A stretch of DNA of 64,000 nucleotides from the NCBI GenBank assembly GCA_943737045.1, contig CALSFV010000106.1, forward strand, positions 1 to 64,000, written 5' to 3'. The position numbers were made by a program, and so were the translations under genes. Source of the DNA: Parapristionchus giblindavisi. Taxonomy: Eukaryota; Nematoda; Chromadorea; Rhabditida; Diplogasteridae. The notes below the pieces were generated by a model, which worked only from the letters and a program-made list of their open reading frames with translations, searched no databases and was not told the DNA's origin. Shown here piece after piece: positions 35,422 to 49,553 of this stretch; the first letter of the stretch is position 1, and every line of letters starts with the position of its first letter.

Positions 35422-35516
35422 TATAAAAGGTGAGATAGATTCCATGGAAGATACAACATCGACTTTATCTGCTTATTTTTCAATAATAGCATTTATTTTT
35501 GTATTTATTTTAGAAA
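35422..35516 (+). promoter_or_regulatory. astacin TATA-like box and 5' acceptor
   Basis: TATAAAAG at 35422-35429 lies 95 bp upstream of the ATG, followed by a T/A-rich leader ending TTTATTTTAG directly before AAAATG. That is a plausible outron with a trans-splice acceptor. The same arrangement occurs at 30237, 39119, 43077, 47034, 50992, 54690, 58388 and 62086 for the other copies. Function is inferred from position. Confidence 0.6.
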
Positions 35517-37941
35517 ATGAACTTGTGTACTCTTCTCCTTTCTTCAATCGTCGTCGTCAATGGATTCCCTTTCGAAAAAGTCGTTGAAGATCCACTCCCG
35601 GTTCATATTTAAAATATTTTCAAGTTTGAAAGCTTAACATTAAAAACAAAAACAATTCCTTAGGACGCTACGGATACTATTGACGTAAAAGACTCGATAT
35701 GAGTAATGAAAATGGGGAAGACAAGGTAATGTGTCAAGTTGTGTGAAGGGTGGAAAAAGGAAAAAAAATATGCAAATACGTTTTTAGATGATTGATCTTC
35801 TTCTAGGTTCCCCTCAATTTCCTTTCTCTGGAACAGATCAATGAACCATATGCTTCAGAACTATATGATGTATGTTGTCCAAGATATACATGGCCATCTA
35901 GCTACATTTTGATCACACCATAATGAATGATATAATGACTGATATTTAAAGGGTGACATGATTCTAACTCCTGAACAAAAAGAATATTTGAATGCGCCAG
36001 AAAGAAAGGGAGTATTTCGTACCAAAAGTGGAGCTCCTATCGTCCTTGCACGAAGATGGCCCAAGAATCAACCTATTCCATTCTATTTCAATGCAAATAT
36101 AAGTTAGTCTGCTTCATAATATGTAAATCGAAACATTTGCATTTAGCTGAACAAGCCCGGGTGAGAATACGTGAAGCAACAAAGATTATGTCAGCCAATA
36201 CTTGTCTTGACTATAAAGAGAATGGAAGTGGACCTTCCAAGGTAATCAATCACAATATATCGCTATAAGTTATAAAGAAAATTCAGATTCATTTCTATAA
36301 TGGTGGCGGATGTTCTTCGTATCTCGGAGCCCCTGCTACCGGATACGATTCACAGCTTTCCATGAAGACAGGCTGCGAAAGCGTGCGTATTAAAATAATT
36401 GTAATGTATATTTTTGTATTTAAGAATCTAGTTACTGTTCTACACGAAATGACGCACAATCTTGGTATTGCCCACACCCAGAGCAGGTATTTAATTATCC
36501 ATTTTCTTACTGTGAAAAATACGCGTAATCGAAATAGCACTAATAGATATTTACACAATGCTTACTTTTTGTCGCAAAAACATCGACAAAAATATTAAAT
36601 GTCATCGAATATTTCAGATTTGATCGCGACCTTTACGTTACCGTTAACTATGGTGCGATGCAAAAAGGGATGGAGAAAAATTACGATAAGGTTATACATT
36701 TTCTACTATCATATATCAAATGTACCTGTTCCTGAATTCATTAAGATAGAAATATTATTATTATATTTTTTAAAGCATTGTATTTTCAGCTGACCAGTGA
36801 AGAAAACGGTAATTTCGGACTTCCTTATGAATATGGAAGTGCCATGCATTATTCAGCATGTAAGTGGATTAATCGATAGAGATCAATCAATATAACTGTG
36901 TACATTATAGTTCATTGGAATACTAATAAACAAGCAACAATGAATGCCAAAGATTCCGCTTATCAATACTCTATGGGCCAAGTAATACATTCAAAAAATC
37001 AATTTAATCTTTTCTTTTCTATCTCAGCATCGTTACATGACCTTCAATGACTACAAACTAATCAATCTCTTGTACAACTGTAGTGGTTTGTTGAAATGAT
37101 ATACATAATTGTCTTTAATAGCATCCTCAATTTATTTAGAAAATTGCAAGAACAATCTGAAATGTGAAAACGGAGGATACATTCACCCAAGAGATTGTAA
37201 TAAGTAAGCCATATTCAATTATTTGCTCATTTTATTATCAAAAGTAATATGTCCCTTTAAGGTGTGTTTGCAACGAATTCTATGCAGGTACACGATGTGA
37301 GAGAGAAAACGTTCCAGTTCAAAATGTCCAGGTTAGAGGTTTAAATCCAATTTGGATTCTAACATCACATTTGCAGAACACATACACTACGGCATTCGAG
37401 CAGGACGGCTTTGATTTCTCACACAATTTTAAAGACTATTCAAAATTCAAGACCGATGCAACGAGACTTATCAAGGTATCGTCCAACAGTTATTCTAATT
37501 CTAATTGTTTTGTTATAATCTAGGCGCCAATTGGACGACGATTGAATATTACAATCACAAAAATGAATACTGCATATACAGGAGGATGTCCGATTTGTGA
37601 AGGATTTGGTGTTGAATTGAATGATGTAGATCTTTCTCTCGTTGGCAAAATGTAAGTACATTCAATTTTAGACTTCACCATCTAATACAATGAATTATTT
37701 AGTTAGGAAATATATTTATATTCACTTCAATTGATAGATTCTCACTTTCAGCTTTTGCTGTGACGCCAATAAAGGATTGTCATTCATTTCGAAATCAAAT
37801 GTTGTCGGGTAAAACTTATTTTATTCATTATTTCTAATGAATTTCTTACAATCAGTTAATCAAATCAAACATTTCAGATACAAGGCTTATTCATCGTATC
37901 AGTTCCCCTTCTCTGCGACAGTTACGTACACAGTAGTGTGA
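35517..37941 (+). CDS. astacin metalloprotease, copy 2 (reference model)
   Basis: Secreted zinc endopeptidase of the astacin (M12A, NAS-type) family, 441 residues. Exons: 35517-35600, 35664-35684, 35807-35869, 35952-36102, 36147-36241, 36287-36382, 36425-36486, 36618-36690, 36790-36859, 36911-36981, 37028-37085, 37140-37203, 37262-37331, 37377-37475, 37524-37651, 37752-37808 and 37878-37941. All are GT-AG with phases agreeing. Signal peptide is about 1-16 and propeptide 17-82. The catalytic domain starts at 83. Zinc site HEMTHNLGIAHTQSR has His177, Glu178, His181 and His187. The Met-turn is SAMHY (232-236). An EGF-like domain (about 280-316) and a CUB-like domain (327-441) follow. Unusual: the residue after the third His is Thr, where the family usually has Glu. 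This copy alone reads KS, not KR, at 81-82, which may impair propeptide removal. Exons 1-2 are the least certain part. GATAAA at 37987 is a possible poly(A) signal. Confidence 0.9.
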
Positions 37942-39213
37942 ATCATATCATCGTTTCACGCTGAATATTTAATTCGATTCTATATTGATAAATCTATTCT
38001 TACAATAATCATGTCCATGCACCGAATGCATTTCTTTTATTATTATTCTGTTCTACAAATATATTAATCTTAAATATTAAAAATGCATTAGCCGAACCTA
38101 TAGAAGAATGAAATTCGACCAATGTACTGTGGGTGGTTTGCGTTAAATGGTGTCAAGAGTTTTCGAATTTTTTAAATGTCTGAGCGTATTCCTACATAAT
38201 CGATCATGTCTCATTCCAAGTAGACTCTCGAAAATTACGAAATAAGGTCGGAAAATATACGTAAAATAGGTTTTTCGAAGTTTTCACCTTTTCAAAGTCA
38301 TTTTAAACGTGTGAATACAGCTCCGAAAAATGTAGATCTCGTCAGGAGAAAACTTTTTTGTGTTGGTACCAGCTCATTTGCTGCACTCTCAACGGAGCTG
38401 TGCGGTTTAGAAAAACCACCATATCGTAACTGTTTTTATATGAAATTGTATTATTATTTAGCGATGCAATGGGAGTGTCAGATAGTGAGTACAACGCAAG
38501 ATGGACCATCAGTCGATAAAAAAGTAGCTTGTAATGTATTTTTCGAATGTTCGATTCAAGATGAAGAGATCGTTAATACTCTTACTCGTTGCATCGAGAT
38601 ATAGGAACTATATGATGGATACATTTCTTCGTTGCTTCCACATTGAATATATTTTATATGACAGTATTGATTGGGCGAGGATTATACATAATATAACACA
38701 AAAACTACCAGAACTTCGCTTTAACTTAATATTCAATAGAATCTGAGAAATGAAAGATAAGAGTGGATAGGTTGTCCACACGTACGTATGTTATCACTGT
38801 TACAATCATAATAATAATTCTATTATATTATCTGAGAGGGTTTTTAAAATATTTTTGATAAAACATTTGAGAACATGATGAACTCTCACTACTGAAAATC
38901 ATTATTAATCAGTATTGAATCCAAATCGTCTATTTCTTACGAATATGTCTATTACAGTATTAAATAAGGCTGAAAACTCCATTCGCTAGCTGTGTTTGCT
39001 TCAGGAAGTTCAGACTGAGAATCGTTCAAATCCTCACTACATTCACAATGTATTTGATAATTCTTGAAAAAATCCTATATCCAAGCTGTTTCTCCCATAA
39101 TTTGTCAGATTTTGCTACTATAAAAGGTGAGATAGATTCCATGGAAGATACAACATCGACTTTATCTGCTTATTTTTCAATAATAGCATTTATTTTTGTA
39201 TTTATTTTAGAAA

Positions 39214-41638
39214 ATGAACTTGTGTACTCTTCTCCTTTCTTCAATCGTCGTCGTCAATGGATTCCCTTTCGAAAAAGTCGTTGAAGATCCACTCCCGGTT
39301 CATATTTAAAATATTTTCAAGTTTGAAAGCTTAACATTAAAAACAAAAACAATTCCTTAGGACGCTACGGATCCTATTGACGTAAAAGACTCGATATGAG
39401 TAATGAAAATGGGGAAGACAAGGTAATGTGTCAAGTTGTGTGAAGGGTGGAAAAAGGAAAAAAAATATGCAAATACGTTTTTAGATGATTGATCTTCTTC
39501 TAGGTTCCTCTCAATTTCTTTTCTCTGGAACAGATCAATGAACCATATGCTTCAGAACTATATGATGTATGTTGTCCAAGATATACATGGCCATCTAGCT
39601 ACATTTTGATCATACCATAATGAATGATATAATGACTGATATTTAAAGGGTGACATGATTCTAACTCCTGAACAAAAAGAATATTTGAATGCGCCAGAAA
39701 GAAAGGGAGTATTTCGTACCAAAAGAGGAGCTCCTATCGTCCTTGCACGAAGATGGCCCAAGAATCAACCTATTCCATTCTATTTCAATGCAAATATAAG
39801 TTAGTCTGCTTCATAATATGTAAATCGAAACATTTGCATTTAGCTGAACAAGCCCGGGTGAGAATACGTGAAGCAACAAAGATTATGTCAGCCAATACTT
39901 GTCTTGACTATAAAGAGAATGGAAGTGGACCTTCCAAGGTAATCAATCACAATATATCGCTATAAGTTATAAAGAAAATTCAGATTCATTTCTATAATGG
40001 TGGCGGATGTTCTTCGTATCTCGGAGCCCCTGCTACCGGATACGATTCACAGCTTTCCATGAAGACAGGCTGCGAAAGCGTGCGTATTAAAATAATTGTA
40101 ATGTATATTTTTGTATTTAAGAATCTAGTTACTGTTCTACACGAAATGACGCACAATCTTGGTATTGCCCACACCCAGAGCAGGTATTTAATTATCCATT
40201 TTCTTACTGTGAAAAATACGCGTAATCGAAATAGCACTAATAGATATTTACACAATGCTTACTTTTTGTCGCAAAAACATCGACAAAAATATTAAATGTC
40301 ATCGAATATTTCAGATTTGATCGCGACCTTTACGTTACCGTTAACTATGGTGCGATGCAAAAAGGGATGGAGAAAAATTACGATAAGGTTATACATTTTC
40401 TACTATCATATATCAAATGTACCTGTTCCTGAATTCATTAAGATAGAAATATTATTATTATATTTTTTAAAGCATTGTATTTTCAGCTGACCAGTGAAGA
40501 AAACGGTAATTTCGGACTTCCTTATGAATATGGAAGTGCCATGCATTATTCAGCATGTAAGTGGATTAATCGATAGAGATCAATCAATATAACTGTGTAC
40601 ATTATAGTTCATTGGAATACTAATAAACAAGCAACAATGAATGCCAAAGATTCCGCTTATCAATACTCTATGGGCCAAGTAATACATTCAAAAAATCAAT
40701 TTAATCTTTTCTTTTCTATCTCAGCATCGTTACATGACCTTCAATGACTACAAACTAATCAATCTCTTGTACAACTGTAGTGGTTTGTTGAAATGATATA
40801 CATAATTGTCTTTAATAGCATCCTCAATTTATTTAGAAAATTGCAAGAACAATCTGAAATGTGAAAACGGAGGATACATTCACCCAAGAGATTGTAATAA
40901 GTAAGCCATATTCAATTATTTGCTCATTTTATTATCAAAAGTAATATGTCCCTTTAAGGTGTGTTTGCAACGAATTCTATGCAGGTACACGATGTGAGAG
41001 AGAAAACGTTCCAGTTCAAAATGTCCAGGTTAGAGGTTTAAATCCAATTTGGATTCTAACATCACATTTGCAGAACACATACACTACGGCATTCGAGCAG
41101 GACGGCTTTGATTTCTCACACAATTTTAAAGACTATTCAAAATTCAAGACCGATGCAACGAGACTTATCAAGGTATCGTCCAACAGTTATTCTAATTCTA
41201 ATTGTTTTGTTATAATCTAGGCGCCAATTGGACGACGATTGAATATTACAATCACAAAAATGAATACTGCATATACAGGAGGATGTCCGATTTGTGAAGG
41301 ATTTGGTGTTGAATTGAATGATGTAGATCTTTCTCTCGTTGGCAAAATGTAAGTACATTCAATTTTAGACTTCACCATCTAATACAATGAATTATTTAGT
41401 TAGGAAATATATTTATATTCACTTCAATTGATAGATTCTCACTTTCAGCTTTTGCTGTGACGCCAATAAAGGATTGTCATTCATTTCGAAATCAAATGTT
41501 GTCGGGTAAAACTTATTTTATTCATTATTTCTAATGAATTTCTTACAATCAGTTAATCAAATCAAACATTTCAGATACAAGGCTTATTCATCGTATCAGT
41601 TCCCCTTCTCTGCGACAGTTACGTACACAGTAGTGTGA
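39214..41638 (+). CDS. astacin metalloprotease, copy 3
   Basis: Exons are at copy 2 positions plus 3697. KR is present at the propeptide end. Two differences are in the propeptide exons: Thr to Pro in exon 2 (as in copy 1) and Leu to Phe in exon 3 (near 39516). The spacer upstream has no MITE. Confidence 0.88.
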
Positions 41639-42588
41639 ATCATATCATCGTTTCACGCTGAATATTTAATTCGATTCTATATTGATAAATCTATTCTTAC
41701 AATAATCATGTCCATGCACCGAATGCATTTCTTTTATTATTATTCTGTTCTACAAATATATTAATCTTAAATATTAAAAATGCATTAGCCGAACCTATAG
41801 AAGAATGAAATTCGACCAATGTACTGTGGGTGGTTTGCGTTAAATGGTGTCAAGAGTTTTCGAATTTTTTAAATGTCTGAGCGTATTCCTACATAATCGA
41901 TCATGTCTCATTCCAAGTAGACTCTCGAAAATTACGAAATAAGGTCGGAAAATATACGTAAAATAGGTTTTTCGAAGTTTTCACCTTTTCAAAGTCATTT
42001 TAAACGTGTGAATACAGCTCCGAAAAATGTAGATCTCGTCAGGAGAAAACTTTTTTGTGTTGGTACCAGCTCATTTGCTGCACTCTCAACGGAGCTGTGC
42101 GGTTTAGAAAAACCACCATATCGTAACTGTTTTTATATGAAATTGTATTATTATTTAGCGATGCAATGGGAGTGTCAGATAGTGAGTACAACGCAAGATG
42201 GACCATCAGTCGATAAAAAAGTAGCTTGTAATGTATTTTTCGAATGTTCGATTCAAGATGAAGAGATCGTTAATACTTTTACTCGTTGCATCGAGATATA
42301 GGAACTATATGATGGATACATTTCTTCGTTGCTTCCACATTGAATATATTTTATATGACAGTATTGATTGGGCGAGGATTATACATAATATAACACAAAA
42401 ACTACCAGAACTTCGCTTTAACTTAATATTCAATAGATTCTGAGAAATGAAAGATAAGAGTGGATAGGTTGTCCACACGTACGTATGTTATCACTGTTAC
42501 AATCATAATAATAATTCTATTATATTATCTGAGAGGGTTTTTAAAATATTTTTGATAAAACATTTGAGAACATGATGAACTCTCACTA

Positions 42589-42847
42589 TTGAGCGTATAA
42601 AAATCACTTGTTATATTTGTAGAAGAGACTATTTCTTGTTTTGCATAGCTCTGAAACTATGCCGATCTCTTTTATATATCACATAGCGCGCGGCGAAGGT
42701 CAGCCGGGTTAGGGAGAGGCAGCGGAGAGACAATCGAGAGGCGGGGCGAGATCTATCCTAGCTCGATCAGACGATCTAGCTCGCTCAGACTTCCGTTCTT
42801 TAGAGCATAGTGTCATTTTCTTATGCAAGTACATTTTATACGCACAA
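42589..42847. mobile_element. 259 bp TA-flanked MITE, array copy a
   Basis: Ends TTGAGCGTATAAAA and the inverse of TTTTATACGCACAA, with TA duplicated at 42587-42588 and 42848-42849. Spacers without it show the empty site CTCACTACTGAAA, which fixes the boundaries. The core is GC-rich (GAGGCGGGGCGAG), unlike the surrounding DNA. Non-coding. Confidence 0.92.
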
Positions 42848-43171
42848 TACTGAAAATCATTATTAATCAGTATTGAATCCAAATCGTCTATTTCTTACGA
42901 ATATGTCTATTACAGTATTAAATAAGGCTGAAAACTCCATTCGCTAGCTGTGTTTGCTTCAGGAAGTTCAGACTGAGAATCGTTCAAATCCTCACTACAT
43001 TCACAATGTATTTGATAATTCTTGAAAAAATCCTATATCCAAGCTGTTTCTCCCATAATTTGTCAGATTTTGCTACTATAAAAGGTGAGATAGATTCCAT
43101 GGAAGATACAACATCGACTTTATCTGCTTATTTTTCAATAATAGCATTTATTTTTGTATTTATTTTAGAAA

Positions 43172-45595
43172 ATGAACTTGTGTACTCTTCTCCTTTCTTC
43201 AATCGTCGTCGTCAATGGATTCCCTTTCGAAAAAGTCGTTGAAGATCCACTCCCGGTTCATATTTAAAATATTTTCAAGTTTGAAAGCTTAACATTAAAA
43301 ACAAAAACAATTCCTTAGGACGCTACGGATACTATTGACGTAAAAGACTCGATATGAGTAATGAAAATGGGGAAGACAAGGTAATGTGTCAAGTTGTGTG
43401 AAGGGTGGAAAAAGGAAAAAAAATATGCAAATACGTTTTTAGATGATTGATCTTCTTCTAGGTTCCCCTCAATTTCCTTTCTCTGGAACAGATCAATGAA
43501 CCATATGCTTCAGAACTATATGATGTATGTTGTCCAAGATATACATGGCCATCTAGCTACATTTTGATCATACCATAATGAATGATATAATGACTGATAT
43601 TTAAAGGGTGACATGATTCTAACTCCTGAACAAAAAGAATATTTGAATGCGCCAGAAAGAAAGGGAGTATTTCGTACCAAAAGAGGAGCTCCTATCGTCC
43701 TTGCACGAAGATGGCCCAAGAATCAACCTATTCCATTCTATTTCAATGCAAATATAAGTTAGTCTGCTTCATAATATGTAAATCGAAACATTTGCATTTA
43801 GCTGAACAAGCCCGGGTGAGAATACGTGAAGCAACAAAGATTATGTCAGCCAATACTTGTCTTGACTATAAAGAGAATGGAAGTGGACCTTCCAAGGTAA
43901 TCAATCACAATATATCGCTATAAGTTATAAAGAAAATTCAGATTCATTTCTATAATGGTGGCGGATGTTCTTCGTATCTCGGAGCCCCTGCTACCGGATA
44001 CGATTCACAGCTTTCCATGAAGACAGGCTGCGAAAGCGTGCGTATTAAAATAATTGTAATGTATATTTTTGTATTTAAGAATCTAGTTACTGTTCTACAC
44101 GAAATGACGCACAATCTTGGTATTGCCCACACCCAGAGCAGGTATTTAATTATCCATTTTCTTACTGTGAAAAATACGCGTAATCGAAATAGCACTAATA
44201 GATATTTACACAATGCTTACTTTTTGTCGCAAAAACATCGACAAAATATTAAATGTCATCGAATATTTCAGATTTGATCGCGACCTTTACGTTACCGTTA
44301 ACTATGGTGCGATGCAAAAAGGGATGGAGAAAAATTACGATAAGGTTATACATTTTCTACTATCATATATCAAATGTACCTGTTCCTGAATTCATTAAGA
44401 TAGAAATATTATTATTATATTTTTTAAAGCATTGTATTTTCAGCTGACCAGTGAAGAAAACGGTAATTTCGGACTTCCTTATGAATATGGAAGTGCCATG
44501 CATTATTCAGCATGTAAGTGGATTAATCGATAGAGATCAATCAATATAACTGTGTACATTATAGTTCATTGGAATACTAATAAACAAGCAACAATGAATG
44601 CCAAAGATTCCGCTTATCAATACTCTATGGGCCAAGTAATACATTCAAAAAATCAATTTAATCTTTTCTTTTCTATCTCAGCATCGTTACATGACCTTCA
44701 ATGACTACAAACTAATCAATCTCTTGTACAACTGTAGTGGTTTGTTGAAATGATATACATAATTGTCTTTAATAGCATCCTCAATTTATTTAGAAAATTG
44801 CAAGAACAATCTGAAATGTGAAAACGGAGGATACATTCACCCAAGAGATTGTAATAAGTAAGCCATATTCAATTATTTGCTCATTTTATTATCAAAAGTA
44901 ATATGTCCCTTTAAGGTGTGTTTGCAACGAATTCTATGCAGGTACACGATGTGAGAGAGAAAACGTTCCAGTTCAAAATGTCCAGGTTAGAGGTTTAAAT
45001 CCAATTTGGATTTTAACATCACATTTGCAGAACACATACACTACGGCATTCGAGCAGGACGGCTTTGATTTCTCACACAATTTTAAAGACTATTCAAAAT
45101 TCAAGACCGATGCAACGAGACTTATCAAGGTATCGTCCAACAGTTATTCTAATTCTAATTGTTTTGTTATAATCTAGGCGCCAATTGGACGACGATTGAA
45201 TATTACAATCACAAAAATGAATACTGCATATACAGGAGGATGTCCGATTTGTGAAGGATTTGGTGTTGAATTGAATGATGTAGATCTTTCTCTCGTTGGC
45301 AAAATGTAAGTACATTCAATTTTAGACTTCACCATCTAATACAATGAATTATTTAGTTAGGAAATATATTTATATTCACTTCAATTGATAGATTCTCACT
45401 TTCAGCTTTTGCTGTGATGCCAATAAAGGATTGTCATTCATTTCGAAATCAAATGTTGTCGGGTAAAACTTATTTTATTCATTATTTCTAATGAATTTCT
45501 TACAATCAGTTAATCAAATCAAACATTTCAGATACAAGGCTTATTCATCGTATCAGTTCCCCTTCTCTGCGACAGTTACGTACACAGTAGTGTGA
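43172..45595 (+). CDS. astacin metalloprotease, copy 4
   Basis: Exons 1-7 are at copy 2 plus 7655 and exons 8-17 at plus 7654, owing to a single-A deletion in intron 7 (near 44245). The coding sequence is intact with KR at the cleavage site and one synonymous change in exon 16 (GAC to GAT). A 259 bp MITE lies in its upstream spacer, 325 bp before the ATG. Confidence 0.88.
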
Positions 45596-46545
45596 ATCAT
45601 ATCATCGTTTCACGCTGAATATTTAATTCGATTCTATATTGATAAATCTATTCTTACAATAATCATGTCCATGCACCGAATGCATTTCTTTTATTATTAT
45701 TCTGTTCTACAAATATATTAATCTTAAATATTAAAAATGCATTAGCCGAACCTATAGAAGAATGAAATTCGACCAATGTACTGTGGGTGGTTTGCGTTAA
45801 ATGGTGTCAAGAGTTTTCGAATTTTTTAAATGTCTGAGCGTATTCCTACATAATCGATCATGTCTCATTCCAAGTAGACTCTCGAAAATTACGAAATAAG
45901 GTCGGAAAATATACGTAAAATAGGTTTTTCGAAGTTTTCACCTTTTCAAAGTCATTTTAAACGTGTGAATACAGCTCCGAAAAATGTAGATCTCGTCAGG
46001 AGAAAACTTTTTTGTGTTGGTACCAGCTCATTTGCTGCACTCTCAACGGAGCTGTGCGGTTTAGAAAAACCACCATATCGTAACTGTTTTTATATGAAAT
46101 TGTATTATTATTTAGCGATGCAATGGGAGTGTCAGATAGTGAGTACAACGCAAGATGGACCATCAGTCGATAAAAAAGTAGCTTGTAATGTATTTTTCGA
46201 ATGTTCGATTCAAGATGAAGAGATCGTTAATACTTTTACTCGTTGCATCGAGATATAGGAACTATATGATGGATACATTTCTTCGTTGCTTCCACATTGA
46301 ATATATTTTATATGACAGTATTGATTGGGCGAGGATTATACATAATATAACACAAAAACTACCAGAACTTCGCTTTAACTTAATATTCAATAGATTCTGA
46401 GAAATGAAAGATAAGAGTGGATAGGTTGTCCACACGTACGTATGTTATCACTGTTACAATCATAATAATAATTCTATTATATTATCTGAGAGGGTTTTTA
46501 AAATATTTTTGATAAAACATTTGAGAACATGATGAACTCTCACTA

Positions 46546-46804
46546 TTGAGCGTATAAAAATCACTTGTTATATTTGTAGAAGAGACTATTTCTTGTTTTG
46601 CATAGCTCTGAAACTATGCCGATCTCTTTTATATATCACATAGCGCGCGGCGAAGGTCAGCCGGGTTAGGGAGAGGCAGCGGAGAGACAATCGAGAGGCG
46701 GGGCGAGATCTATCCTAGCTCGATCAGACGATCTAGCTCGCTCAGACTTCCGTTCTTTAGAGCATAGTGTCATTTTCTTATGCAAGTACATTTTATACGC
46801 ACAA
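46546..46804. mobile_element. 259 bp TA-flanked MITE, array copy b
   Basis: Same site, length and target duplication as 42589-42847, so it was duplicated with the unit and not inserted independently. Confidence 0.92.
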
Positions 46805-47128
46805 TACTGAAAATCATTATTAATCAGTATTGAATCCAAATCGTCTATTTCTTACGAATATGTCTATTACAGTATTAAATAAGGCTGAAAACTCCATTCG
46901 CTAGCTGTGTTTGCTTCAGGAAGTTCAGACTGAGAATCGTTCAAATCCTCACTACATTCACAATGTATTTGATAATTCTTGAAAAAATCCTATATCCAAG
47001 CTGTTTCTCCCATAATTTGTCAGATTTTGCTACTATAAAAGGTGAGATAGATTCCATGGAAGATACAACATCGACTTTATCTGCTTATTTTTCAATAATA
47101 GCATTTATTTTTGTATTTATTTTAGAAA

Positions 47129-49553
47129 ATGAACTTGTGTACTCTTCTCCTTTCTTCAATCGTCGTCGTCAATGGATTCCCTTTCGAAAAAGTCGTTGAA
47201 GATCCACTCCCGGTTCATATTTAAAATATTTTCAAGTTTGAAAGCTTAACATTAAAAACAAAAACAATTCCTTAGGACGCTACGGATACTATTGACGTAA
47301 AAGACTCGATATGAGTAATGAAAATGGGGAAGACAAGGTAATGTGTCAAGTTGTGTGAAGGGTGGAAAAAGGAAAAAAAATATGCAAATACGTTTTTAGA
47401 TGATTGATCTTCTTCTAGGTTCCCCTCAATTTCCTTTCTCTGGAACAGATCAATGAACCATATGCTTCAGAACTATATGATGTATGTTGTCCAAGATATA
47501 CATGGCCATCTAGCTACATTTTGATCATACCATAATGAATGATATAATGACTGATATTTAAAGGGTGACATGATTCTAACTCCTGAACAAAAAGAATATT
47601 TGAATGCGCCAGAAAGAAAGGGAGTATTTCGTACCAAAAGAGGAGCTCCTATCGTCCTTGCACGAAGATGGCCCAAGAATCAACCTATTCCATTCTATTT
47701 CAATGCAAATATAAGTTAGTCTGCTTCATAATATGTAAATCGAAACATTTGCATTTAGCTGAACAAGCCCGGGTGAGAATACGTGAAGCAACAAAGATTA
47801 TGTCAGCCAATACTTGTCTTGACTATAAAGAGAATGGAAGTGGACCTTCCAAGGTAATCAATCACAATATATCGCTATAAGTTATAAAGAAAATTCAGAT
47901 TCATTTCTATAATGGTGGCGGATGTTCTTCGTATCTCGGAGCCCCTGCTACCGGATACGATTCACAGCTTTCCATGAAGACAGGCTGCGAAAGCGTGCGT
48001 ATTAAAATAATTGTAATGTATATTTTTGTATTTAAGAATCTAGTTACTGTTCTACACGAAATGACGCACAATCTTGGTATTGCCCACACCCAGAGCAGGT
48101 ATTTAATTATCCATTTTCTTACTGTGAAAAATACGCGTAATCGAAATAGCACTAATAGATATTTACACAATGCTTACTTTTTGTCGCAAAAACATCGACA
48201 AAAATATTAAATGTCATCGAATATTTCAGATTTGATCGCGACCTTTACGTTACCGTTAACTATGGTGCGATGCAAAAAGGGATGGAGAAAAATTACGATA
48301 AGGTTATACATTTTCTACTATCATATATCAAATGTACCTGTTCCTGAATTCATTAAGATAGAAATATTATTATTATATTTTTTAAAGCATTGTATTTTCA
48401 GCTGACCAGTGAAGAAAACGGTAATTTCGGACTTCCTTATGAATATGGAAGTGCCATGCATTATTCAGCATGTAAGTGGATTAATCGATAGAGATCAATC
48501 AATATAACTGTGTACATTATAGTTCATTGGAATACTAATAAACAAGCAACAATGAATGCCAAAGATTCCGCTTATCAATACTCTATGGGCCAAGTAATAC
48601 ATTCAAAAAATCAATTTAATCTTTTCTTTTCTATCTCAGCATCGTTACATGACCTTCAATGACTACAAACTAATCAATCTCTTGTACAACTGTAGTGGTT
48701 TGTTGAAATGATATACATAATTGTCTTTAATAGCATCCTCAATTTATTTAGAAAATTGCAAGAACAATCTGAAATGTGAAAACGGAGGATACATTCACCC
48801 AAGAGATTGTAATAAGTAAGCCATATTCAATTATTTGCTCATTTTATTATCAAAAGTAATATGTCCCTTTAAGGTGTGTTTGCAACGAATTCTATGCAGG
48901 TACACGATGTGAGAGAGAAAACGTTCCAGTTCAAAATGTCCAGGTTAGAGGTTTAAATCCAATTTGGATTTTAACATCACATTTGCAGAACACATACACT
49001 ACGGCATTCGAGCAGGACGGCTTTGATTTCTCACACAATTTTAAAGACTGTTCAAAATTCAAGACCGATGCAACGAGACTTATCAAGGTATCGTCCAACA
49101 GTTATTCTAATTCTAATTGTTTTGTTATAATCTAGGCGCCAATTGGACGACGATTGAATATTACAATCACAAAAATGAATACTGCATATACAGGAGGATG
49201 TCCGATTTGTGAAGGATTTGGTGTTGAATTGAATGATGTAGATCTTTCTCTCGTTGGCAAAATGTAAGTACATTCAATTTTAGACTTCACCATCTAATAC
49301 AATGAATTATTTAGTTAGGAAATATATTTATATTCACTTCAATTGATAGATTCTCACTTTCAGCTTTTGCTGTGACGCCAATAAAGGATTGTCATTCATT
49401 TCGAAATCAAATGTTGTCGGGTAAAACTTATTTTATTCATTATTTCTAATGAATTTCTTACAATCAGTTAATCAAATCAAACATTTCAGATACAAGGCTT
49501 ATTCATCGTATCAGTTCCCCTTCTCTGCGACAGTTACGTACACAGTAGTGTGA
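47129..49553 (+). CDS. astacin metalloprotease, copy 5
   Basis: Exons are at copy 2 plus 11612. The coding sequence is intact with KR at the propeptide end. A private Tyr to Cys change in exon 14 (near 49050, FKDCSKF) adds an unpaired cysteine to the CUB-like domain, which could affect folding. Confidence 0.88.
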
